NCBI GenBank assembly: GCA_905373295.1
Contig: CAJPSJ010000127.1
Coordinates: forward strand, 1 to 5,897
DNA: 5,897 nucleotides
From: an uncultured Campylobacter sp.
GTDB lineage: Bacteria; Campylobacterota; Campylobacteria; Campylobacterales; Campylobacteraceae
Reading direction: 5' to 3'
Shown here: positions 1 to 4,728 of the stretch, in pieces
How the letters are laid out: every line of letters starts with the position of its first letter
Position numbering within the stretch: position 1 is the stretch's first letter
Program-made: the position numbers and the translations under genes
The notes under the pieces: model-generated
Seen by the model: the letters and a program-made list of their open reading frames with translations, nothing else
Told to the model about the DNA's origin: nothing
The model's database searches: none

Positions 1-779
1 CAGAGCGCTTCGGTGAAATTTTACTTTCGCGGCGCGTGGACTTTGCGCTAAACATAGGCGTCTGCGGCTGCGAGGATACAAATGTGCAAATCGGCGAGGC
101 GTTTTACTTTGACGGCACGGCAGCGCAGGAATTTTGTGGCGAGGACGGATCGAAATTTTATCGCTCGCAGGTTGGGGAACACAGTGCACAGGCTCTAAAA
201 TTTCAAAACGTTTGCGAGCGGGAATTTAGCGGCGCGAGTTTGGACGGCAAGCTGCGGGCAAATTTAATCTGCGTAAGCGAGCCAAAAATTTTAAACGCAG
301 CGGAGCAGACCGATGAGGCAAATATCGCAGAGATCGAGGCATGCGGCGAGATAAACGCACAAGCCCCAACGCAAGGGGCAAACGGCACAGCAGATACAAA
401 AAATTTCACGCGAGGCGCGTCTCAGACTACGGCACAAAGCGCGACGCAGGTCGGGGCACAAAATTTAGCGAGCGCAAAACCCTCACAAATCGCGGTAGGC
501 GGGCACAACGTCGCGACGAATACCGTAGTGCGCGCAACACAAAATACGCCGTGCACGGCAAAAGACGCTACCTGCGGGCGCGCAAATCGCGGCGTTACGC
601 TTTACGATATGGAGAGCGCGCTTTTTGTTAATGCTTGCGAGCGCGCGGGCGTGCCGTGGGCGATGATGAAGATCGTAAGCGATCATCTGCGCGGCGAGCG
701 GCTTTGCAAAAGCTTCGTCTATGAGCTCGTAAAGGCGCGCCTGCCGCAAATCCGCGCCGCGATAAAGGGCAAAATTTAA
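1..779 (+). CDS. Nucleosidase/phosphorylase-fold protein (MTAN/PNP superfamily), 5' end outside window, with a large low-complexity insertion
   Basis: The reading frame is open from base 3, so the gene starts upstream of the window; the GTG at 36 is unlikely to be the start because recognisable sequence (LLSRR) precedes it. Numbering from that GTG, the N-terminal part NIGVCGC (6-12) followed by an IGEAF segment (19-23) matches the glycine-rich ligand-binding strand of the purine nucleoside phosphorylase / MTA-SAH nucleosidase fold. The C-terminal part has YDMES (190-194) and KIVSD (212-216), matching the MEA and SD elements that hold the catalytic Glu and Asp of E. coli MTA/SAH nucleosidase. 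By family analogy it cleaves or phosphorolyses an N-glycosidic bond of a nucleoside in the cytoplasm; the substrate cannot be read. Between the two halves lie roughly 90 residues (about 95-187) rich in Ala, Thr, Gln, Asn and Gly that do not look like the fold. The motifs are intact on both sides, so the gene is probably functional. Confidence 0.72.
   Translation, partial: ERFGEILLSRRVDFALNIGVCGCEDTNVQIGEAFYFDGTAAQEFCGEDGSKFYRSQVGEHSAQALKFQNVCEREFSGASLDGKLRANLICVSEPKILNAAEQTDEANIAEIEACGEINAQAPTQGANGTADTKNFTRGASQTTAQSATQVGAQNLASAKPSQIAVGGHNVATNTVVRATQNTPCTAKDATCGRANRGVTLYDMESALFVNACERAGVPWAMMKIVSDHLRGERLCKSFVYELVKARLPQIRAAIKGKI
375..593 (+). repeat. Degenerate 21-bp (7-codon) in-frame repeat tract inside the nucleosidase-like gene
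   Basis: This part of the insertion has a weak seven-residue rhythm. Units such as GANGTAD, TKNFTRG, ASQTTAQ and GHNVATN place Asn, Gln or Thr at residues 116, 123, 130, 137, 151 and 158 (numbered from the GTG at 36), exactly seven or fourteen apart. The unit encoding TKNFTRG contains AAATTTCACGCG, close to AAATTTAACGCG in the ERNLTR units of the paralogue tails at 3714-4728. The rhythm fades after about 521. No unit here has the acidic residue at -2 needed for a bacterial N-glycosylation sequon, as fits a cytoplasmic enzyme. Confidence 0.45.
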
Positions 780-871
780 CCACGAGGGCGTATGCAAAAA
801 ACCGAGCCGAGAGATAAATTTCGGCTTCATATGCCGATGCATCGCGGAATTTGGAGGTATTGCGGAGGCGC

Positions 872-876
872 AGGAG
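872..876 (+). promoter_or_regulatory. Ribosome binding site AGGAG deciding the start at 882
   Basis: AGGAG lies five bases before the ATG at 882. An earlier in-frame ATG at 792 would add 30 residues that are polar and basic and do not look like the front of a membrane protein, and it has only a poor GAGGG-like element. The start at 882 gives a short basic leader (MKIKG) directly before the first hydrophobic helix. Confidence 0.7.
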
Positions 877-881
877 AAACG

Positions 882-1361
882 ATGAAAATAAAAGGCTCTT
901 ATCTGTATTTTATCCTCTTAGCGTGCGCATGCATCGCGGTTTGCGCGTATGCCGTAGCGGATATGTTCGCGGATCCGCCCTTGTTGGTCTTTTTAGCCTT
1001 TTTGCTCGCATTTGCCTGTATCGGGCTATGGCTAAAAGACGCTCTAATAGGCGCGCGCTACCTATTTTACTGCGTCTGCGTGCAGCTACTCTTTGCGGCG
1101 GCCATTTTTGCCGCCCTTAAATTCCCCGCCATGGCGCAGTTCGTGCGCAGTGCGGAGATAGGCACCGGCGGCACAGGCATACCGCTAGGCATCGTTCTGC
1201 TCGTGCTGCCCGCGTTTTTCTGCGCCCTGCCGTATTACTACCGAACGGGCGTTAAGAAAATCCCGCAAAAGCTCATACTCGGCGGAATTTTGATCCTAAA
1301 CGTCGCTATTACGCTAGCTTACGCCTTCTATCTCGAGCGACTATTCTGCGGCGCGATCTGA
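882..1361 (+). CDS. Small integral membrane protein, five predicted transmembrane helices, function unknown
   Basis: A 159-residue, very hydrophobic protein not recognised as a named family. By eye there are five hydrophobic helices at about residues 7-29, 33-51, 55-80, 100-120 and 130-150. The basic leader MKIKG and the basic loop RTGVKKIPQK (121-130) suggest a cytoplasmic N-terminus. It has seven cysteines (C15, C17, C21, C46, C64, C66, C114) within or next to helices, plus C156 near the end, with no metal-binding pattern. The loop between helices 3 and 4 contains a Gly-rich stretch (about 94-99). It begins 102 bases after the nucleosidase-like gene, so it may be co-transcribed with it or separate. 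Inner-membrane location is likely; no transport or enzymatic motif is visible. Confidence 0.75.
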   Translation: MKIKGSYLYFILLACACIAVCAYAVADMFADPPLLVFLAFLLAFACIGLWLKDALIGARYLFYCVCVQLLFAAAIFAALKFPAMAQFVRSAEIGTGGTGIPLGIVLLVLPAFFCALPYYYRTGVKKIPQKLILGGILILNVAITLAYAFYLERLFCGAI

Positions 1362-1400
1362 AATTTCAACGATTTTTAGTGACGGCACGCGAAATTTAAG

Positions 1401-1406
1401 TATAAT
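1401..1406 (+). promoter_or_regulatory. Predicted sigma-70 promoter -10 box (TATAAT)
   Basis: A perfect TATAAT in the context AAGTATAATTT sits in the 73-base gap before the radical-SAM gene, 28 bases upstream of its ATG. Campylobacter vegetative promoters rely mainly on an extended -10 with T-rich upstream DNA rather than a -35 box, and a short T-rich run (ATTTTTAG, near 1372-1379) lies upstream. Transcription would start near 1412-1414, giving a very short leader. Confidence 0.55.
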
Positions 1407-1434
1407 TTGCAAAATTTTAACGAAGCGGAGCAAG

Positions 1435-2694
1435 ATGACGGAGGCGAAAAAGGAGCTAGGCACGCAGTTTGGCGTGAGTCTGGGCGAGCGATCAAGCGCG
1501 TTTTTGGGCGCGCTATTTGATAAATTTCACTTTTCATTTCAGCAAAAAAAGCAGCTTGCAGAGTTTGCGAGCGATTTTGAGGCGTGGGACGAGGCGCCAA
1601 TTTATGAGCTGCTTACAAGCGAGCGGTGCGGGCTAAATTTTAATAAAACAGGGAAAAACCCGAGCAGCGAGCAAATTTTTAATTTCGTGCGCGAAGCCTG
1701 GCTGGATCTCAAGTCGCGCCCGCATTCGTACGCGAGCTTCAAAAGCGATTACAAGCCGAAAAAATTTGAAATTTCATCCTTTCGCGCAGACCGTATCGCT
1801 TTAGGCCGCTGTCCGGTGGCGAGCGAAAACACGCGCTGCTGCAATCTGCTGACGCTCGATGCGGTCAATTCGTGCGGCTTTGACTGCTCCTATTGCGCGA
1901 TCGGCTCCTTTTACAAGCACGGGAAAATCGGCTTTGACGAGAATTTCGCGGCAAATTTGGCGCGGCTGCGGCTCGATCCCGCGCACAGCTACCACATCGG
2001 CACGGGACAGAGCTCCGACTCGCTTATGTGGGGCGATCGTTTCGGCATTTTAAGCGCATTATGCGATTTTGCGGCGCGGCATCAAAACGTGATTTTGGAG
2101 CTTAAAAGCAAGTCGAACAATGTTAAGTTTTTCCTGCAGCGCGAGATCCCGCGCAACCTCATCGTCACCTTTTCGCTAAATACGCCCGCGATCATAGCGA
2201 ACGAGGAGCATCTAAGCGCGAGCCTGGATGCGCGGCTGGCGGCAGCCGAAGCGCTCGCGGCGCGCGGTATTTTGGTGGGCTTTCACCTCCACCCGATGGT
2301 TTGGTACGAAGGGTGGCAAAACGATTACGGTGCGCTTTTTGAGCAGCTGCTGCGCCGCTTCGATCCAAGCGGCGTCGCGATGGTTTCGCTCGGCACGCTT
2401 ACCTTCATCAAGCCCGTCGTCAAAAAACTGCGCTCGCGCGGGCTGCGGAGCAAAATTCTACAGATGCCACTTACGGATGCGAACGGCAAGCTGTCCTACC
2501 CGCTGCAGATCAAACGCGAGCTTTTTAAATTTGCCGCGGACGCGCTTTCGCCGTGGCGGGAGCGGGTGTTTTTCTACCTCTGCATGGAGGATGCGAGCCT
2601 GTGGCGCGAGGTTTTGGGGCACGAGTACGAAAGTAACGACGCATTTGAGGAGGCGATGAAGGCGGCGTATTTTGCGAAGATACGGCGGCGCTAG
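1435..2694 (+). CDS. Radical SAM protein of the spore photoproduct lyase (SPL) family
   Basis: A 419-residue protein. The radical-SAM cluster motif CX3CX2C is formed by C147, C151 and C154 in the segment SCGFDCSYC and would bind a [4Fe-4S] cluster that cleaves S-adenosylmethionine. Other SPL-family-like elements are a GTG..SDSL segment (189-197), ELKSKSNN (about 222-229), a GFHLHPMVWY block (282-291) followed by W and DY, and a C-terminal MED segment. True SPL directly reverses the spore photoproduct thymine dimer in endospores; Campylobacter makes no spores, so the substrate of this homologue is unknown. At the site of the hydrogen-donor Cys of Bacillus SPL (Cys followed by T/S and D), this protein seems to have Ser193-Ser194-Asp195. 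The N-terminal 120 residues look helical and taxon-specific. GGAG at 1427-1430, four bases before the ATG, supports the start. Confidence 0.85.
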   Translation: MTEAKKELGTQFGVSLGERSSAFLGALFDKFHFSFQQKKQLAEFASDFEAWDEAPIYELLTSERCGLNFNKTGKNPSSEQIFNFVREAWLDLKSRPHSYASFKSDYKPKKFEISSFRADRIALGRCPVASENTRCCNLLTLDAVNSCGFDCSYCAIGSFYKHGKIGFDENFAANLARLRLDPAHSYHIGTGQSSDSLMWGDRFGILSALCDFAARHQNVILELKSKSNNVKFFLQREIPRNLIVTFSLNTPAIIANEEHLSASLDARLAAAEALAARGILVGFHLHPMVWYEGWQNDYGALFEQLLRRFDPSGVAMVSLGTLTFIKPVVKKLRSRGLRSKILQMPLTDANGKLSYPLQIKRELFKFAADALSPWRERVFFYLCMEDASLWREVLGHEYESNDAFEEAMKAAYFAKIRRR

Positions 2695-2805
2695 ACGCAC
2701 TGTTTGTCGCAGACGTCGCGGCTTGTACCGGCTCGCATGCGGCGCCGAGGATACGGCGCGAAATTTGCGGCGAGCGAGCGGTTAAAATTTAGCGGCACAC
2801 CCAGC

Positions 2806-2828
2806 TTTATAAAATTAAATTTTATAAA
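2806..2828. repeat. Perfect AT-only inverted repeat, 10-bp arms and 3-bp spacer
   Basis: The left arm TTTATAAAAT (2806-2815) and right arm ATTTTATAAA (2819-2828) are exact reverse complements separated by TAA. With no GC pairs and no T tract outside the stem it is a poor terminator. A dimeric-regulator operator or a promoter-associated palindrome is possible, but no regulator gene is visible nearby. Confidence 0.6.
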
Positions 2829-3046
2829 TCGTGCGGGGCGGGCACAGCAAGCGGCGATGAAATTTTACAAAGCGGCGGCGCGGCAAAACGTCCGCGGGCT
2901 AAATTTAAAATTTTACCCAGTGCAGGTCGCGGCACGGATTGTTTAAATCGCGCAAATTTGGCGGCAAATACAGCGGGTAATAAATTTAGCGTAGAGAAAT
3001 TTACATGACGCGCTAAGCTTAACGCGCCGAAGCGGCATAAAAATTT

Positions 3047-3053
3047 AAAGGAG
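3047..3053 (+). promoter_or_regulatory. Strong ribosome binding site AAAGGAG for the dehydrogenase
   Basis: AAAGGAG is followed by five bases (AAAAG) and then the ATG at 3059. It is the best Shine-Dalgarno sequence in the window, as expected for the first gene of an operon, and it confirms the start. Confidence 0.85.
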
Positions 3054-3058
3054 AAAAG

Positions 3059-3724
3059 ATGAAAGCATTGATCACGGGCGCAAGCGGCGGTATCGGCAGC
3101 GCGGTTGCGGAGCTTCTGCGGCAAAACGGCTATGAAATTTTAACGCTAAGCTCGCGCTTTGAAGATACGGACGCGTTAGCGAAGGAGTGCCGCGCTCTGG
3201 CTGCGGCGTGTGAGATTGACGCGCTGATTTTATGCGCGGGCACGGCGAAATTTGCGCCGCTTGAAGCGATGAACGAGAGCGAAATTTTAAAAATTTTAAA
3301 CGTAAATCTTGCCGCAAACATCATCATCGCGCGCGCGCTTTTGCCGAATTTAAAGCGCAACCGCGCCCATATCATCGGCATTAGCTCGATCGAGGCGCTG
3401 CGAGCGAGCCGCTTTAGCGCGGTTTATAGCGCGAGCAAGGCGGGGCTGCGGGCGTTTCTACTCTGCCTTTTTGAGGAGGCGCGCAAGCAGATCAGAGTAA
3501 GCTGCATCAACCCGGACATCACCAAAACGCCGTTTTACGAGGATTTGAGCTTCGAGCCTGCAGATGATGAGGCTAGCTTCGTGGATGCGTGGGAGATTGC
3601 AAATTTTGTGCTGCAAATTCTGCGCACGAAGTCCAACGTGAGCGAGTTTACGATCCGCCCGCAAATCGTAAATCTGCGGAAAAAATCAAAATTTAATCGC
3701 GAAGGGGGCGAGCTTGAAAACTAG
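3059..3724 (+). CDS. Short-chain dehydrogenase/reductase (SDR), NAD(P)-dependent
   Basis: A 221-residue classical SDR with a Rossmann fold, presumably an oxidoreductase acting on a hydroxyl or carbonyl group in the cytoplasm. The cofactor-binding motif TGASGGIG is at 6-13. The NAG structural motif appears as CAG (59-61). The catalytic set is complete: Asn in the NVNLA segment (N83), Ser110 (GISS), Tyr123 and Lys127 in YSASK. The usual PG after strand 6 is PD (152-153) in NPDITKTPF. The dinucleotide-specificity region after strand 2 reads SSRFED (31-36); Arg33 there could favour NADPH, which is only a guess. At 221 residues it is slightly short for the class (about 230-260), with a short C-terminal part rich in Lys and Arg. 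The substrate cannot be inferred. It is the first of four overlapping genes; its last eleven bases overlap the next coding sequence. Confidence 0.9.
   Translation: MKALITGASGGIGSAVAELLRQNGYEILTLSSRFEDTDALAKECRALAAACEIDALILCAGTAKFAPLEAMNESEILKILNVNLAANIIIARALLPNLKRNRAHIIGISSIEALRASRFSAVYSASKAGLRAFLLCLFEEARKQIRVSCINPDITKTPFYEDLSFEPADDEASFVDAWEIANFVLQILRTKSNVSEFTIRPQIVNLRKKSKFNREGGELEN
3702..3708 (+). promoter_or_regulatory. Ribosome binding site AAGGGGG deciding a TTG start at 3714
   Basis: AAGGGGG lies inside the end of the dehydrogenase gene, five bases before a TTG at 3714. The next in-frame ATG (3744) has no such site and would remove the basic leader KTSKSK. That leader matches KASKSQ in the paralogue downstream, so TTG is the better start. 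Confidence 0.65.
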
Positions 3725-4199
3725 TAAAAGTAAAATTTTTATTATGTTAATTGCGGGATTTTTTATTATTTATGGAGTTATAAGCAGCGGCGGTATGTAT
3801 TGTAATATGGAAGAATTCTTTTCTGATAGGCATGACGAAGAGGATGACGCCTGCATCGCTAAGCTGATAAAGCGCGCAGACGACGGAAATAGTTTTGCAG
3901 AAAGTAGGCTTAGATACCCAACTATGGAATATATCAAGCGAGTGTGCGAAAAGGGAGTGGAAAGCTTGGGTGAACGAGAAAGATTTTATTTTGAGCGTTA
4001 TAGTAAAAATCGTTGTAGCGCTTGGAGCTTTAAAACGCCCAAATCAAAGGGCGGCGAAGCAAATACGACGAGCGGCGAAGCGAACGCAACGGACGGCGAG
4101 AGAAATTTAACGCGCAAAGGTGCGAATACAATCCGCGATAAAGCAAGCACAATCAAACGCGATATAAATTCTACGGGAGGATTAAATGCCGGGCAATAA
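3714..4199 (+). CDS. Membrane-anchored four-cysteine protein with sequon-repeat tail (paralogue 1), function unknown
   Basis: A 161-residue protein from an unrecognised family. A basic leader (K2, K5, K7) precedes one hydrophobic helix (about 8-24), so the rest should face the periplasm as an uncleaved anchor; no lipobox is present. The domain at 25-112 has an acidic DEEDDAC segment, charged helices (about 46-58, 72-95) and four cysteines, C30, C47, C78 and C101, with spacing identical to paralogue 2, suggesting disulfides. From residue 114 the tail is seven-residue units with Asn at 117, 124, 131, 138 and 152. Four fit the Campylobacter PglB sequon D/E-X-N-X-S/T: EANTT, EANAT, ERNLT and DINST. 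This suggests a multiply N-glycosylated periplasmic tail. It starts at a TTG overlapping the dehydrogenase by 11 bases, and its end overlaps paralogue 2 by 14. The first 150 bases are notably AT-rich relative to neighbours, hinting at a different origin. Confidence 0.75.
   Translation: MKTSKSKIFIMLIAGFFIIYGVISSGGMYCNMEEFFSDRHDEEDDACIAKLIKRADDGNSFAESRLRYPTMEYIKRVCEKGVESLGERERFYFERYSKNRCSAWSFKTPKSKGGEANTTSGEANATDGERNLTRKGANTIRDKASTIKRDINSTGGLNAGQ
4053..4178 (+). repeat. Tandem 21-bp repeats encoding sequon heptads, paralogue 1 tail
   Basis: Six consecutive 21-base units start at 4053, 4074, 4095, 4116, 4137 and 4158. The first two encode GEANTTS and GEANATD and are nearly the same at DNA level; the third encodes GERNLTR. 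The fourth (KGANTIR) and fifth (DKASTIK) have lost the sequon, while the sixth (RDINSTG) keeps one. The pattern reads as a unit that multiplied and then drifted. Confidence 0.8.
4175..4180 (+). promoter_or_regulatory. Ribosome binding site GGGAGG inside paralogue 1, for paralogue 2
   Basis: GGGAGG is followed by ATTAA and the ATG at 4186. It lies within the coding sequence of paralogue 1, so ribosomes ending on paralogue 1 can restart directly on paralogue 2. Confidence 0.75.
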
Positions 4200-4728
4200 A
4201 GCGAAATTGAAAGCCAGTAAAAGTCAAATTTTTTTGCTAATTGTAGGAGTTATTATTCTGTGCACCCTATATATAAGAGACAATGGCGCGTATTGCAACA
4301 TTTGGGAATATTTTTTAAACAATAAGGGCGAAGAGGATGACGCTTGCATAGCCAGACTAATAGAGCGCGCGGACGCCGGCGATGACCATGCGGTAAATCG
4401 ACTAATGTATCCGAGCCAGGCATATATCAAGCGCGTATGCGAAAAGGGAGTTGAAAATTTGGGAGAGCGCGAGAGATATTATTTCCAAAATTCCCGCGGA
4501 GATCATTGCAAGAAATTGGGCTTTAAAACCCCAAAATCAAAAGGCGGCGAAGCAAATATGACGAGCGGCAGCGGTAATTTAGCGCGAGGTGATATGAACG
4601 CAACAGACGGCGAGAGAAATTTAACGCGCGCCGAGGCAAACAACGGCGAATCCAGCACTACGAGCAACAAGGCGGACAAGACGAGGCGCGAAGGAAATTT
4701 TACGAAAGAGCAAAATGCTGGGCGATGA
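4186..4728 (+). CDS. Membrane-anchored four-cysteine protein with sequon-repeat tail (paralogue 2), function unknown
   Basis: A 180-residue paralogue of the gene just upstream. From the first conserved Cys to the first repeat unit I count 57 identical residues in 91 ungapped positions. It has a basic leader (K5, K7, K9, K12), a single hydrophobic helix (about 14-30) and the four shared cysteines C37, C54, C85 and C108. C26 lies inside the helix and is not shared. The segments EEDDACIA, YIKRVCEKGVE, LGERER and FKTPKSKGGEAN are shared and best conserved. The tail (from 121) has Asn at 124, 131, 138, 145, 152 and 171; N124 (EANMT), N138 (DMNAT), N145 (ERNLT) and N171 (EGNFT) fit the bacterial sequon. 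N131 (SGNLA) and N152 (EANNG) do not. Relative to paralogue 1, one unit (GSGNLAR) is inserted between the first and second sequons. The end overlaps the next gene by 14 bases, in the same way that paralogue 1 overlaps this one. Confidence 0.78.
   Translation: MPGNKAKLKASKSQIFLLIVGVIILCTLYIRDNGAYCNIWEYFLNNKGEEDDACIARLIERADAGDDHAVNRLMYPSQAYIKRVCEKGVENLGERERYYFQNSRGDHCKKLGFKTPKSKGGEANMTSGSGNLARGDMNATDGERNLTRAEANNGESSTTSNKADKTRREGNFTKEQNAGR
4546..4689 (+). repeat. Tandem 21-bp repeats encoding sequon heptads, paralogue 2 tail
   Basis: Units of 21 bases start at 4546 (GEANMTS), 4567 (GSGNLAR), 4588 (GDMNATD), 4609 (GERNLTR) and 4630 (AEANNGE). After about 4650 the register is lost, although one more sequon (EGNFT) follows near 4690. 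The GERNLTR unit shares the run GGCGAGAGAAATTTAACGCG with its counterpart at 4095 in paralogue 1. Confidence 0.75.

Larger units (their letters stand above)
2695..3058 (+). other. Gene-free region rich in AAATTT, upstream of the dehydrogenase operon
   Basis: No credible gene is visible on either strand. By hand count there are ten AAATTT words in 364 bases. It contains a perfect AT-only inverted repeat at 2806-2828 and an imperfect dyad at 3010-3025 (seven of eight pairs, centred on AAGCTT), about 35 bases before the next start. The operon promoter probably lies here, but no good TATAAT is visible; the closest is the run TAATAAAT at 2978-2985. No convincing GC-rich terminator with a T run follows the radical-SAM gene. 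Confidence 0.55.

Noticed and set aside
341..631. Open frame of 96 codons on the + strand, Arg-rich
   Set aside because: It overlaps the nucleosidase-like gene in another frame; it is a by-product of the repeat tract, whose unit length is a multiple of three, and has no ribosome site.
483..842. Open frame of 119 codons on the - strand
   Set aside because: Antisense to the same repeat tract and the YDMES/KIVSD-coding end; the protein has no recognisable domain.
1359..1368. TGAAATTTCA palindrome after the membrane protein gene as a terminator
   Set aside because: The stem is only five AT-rich pairs without a loop; it is more simply an extended AAATTT word.
2704..2946. Open frame of 80 codons on the + strand in the gene-free region
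   Set aside because: TTG start without a ribosome site; basic, low-complexity composition driven by AAATTT words; no family resemblance.
2822..3124. Open frame of 100 codons on the - strand
   Set aside because: It runs into the start of the well-supported dehydrogenase gene on the other strand, and no convincing start signal or domain is visible.
3771..3806. Possible lipoprotein signal (Cys soon after the hydrophobic helix) in paralogue 1
   Set aside because: The residues before C30 (G-M-Y) do not fit a lipobox, and neither does the equivalent G-A-Y-C in paralogue 2; an uncleaved anchor fits better.
4053..4689. CRISPR-like array
   Set aside because: Units are contiguous 21-bp in-frame repeats without spacers and encode a consistent heptad.
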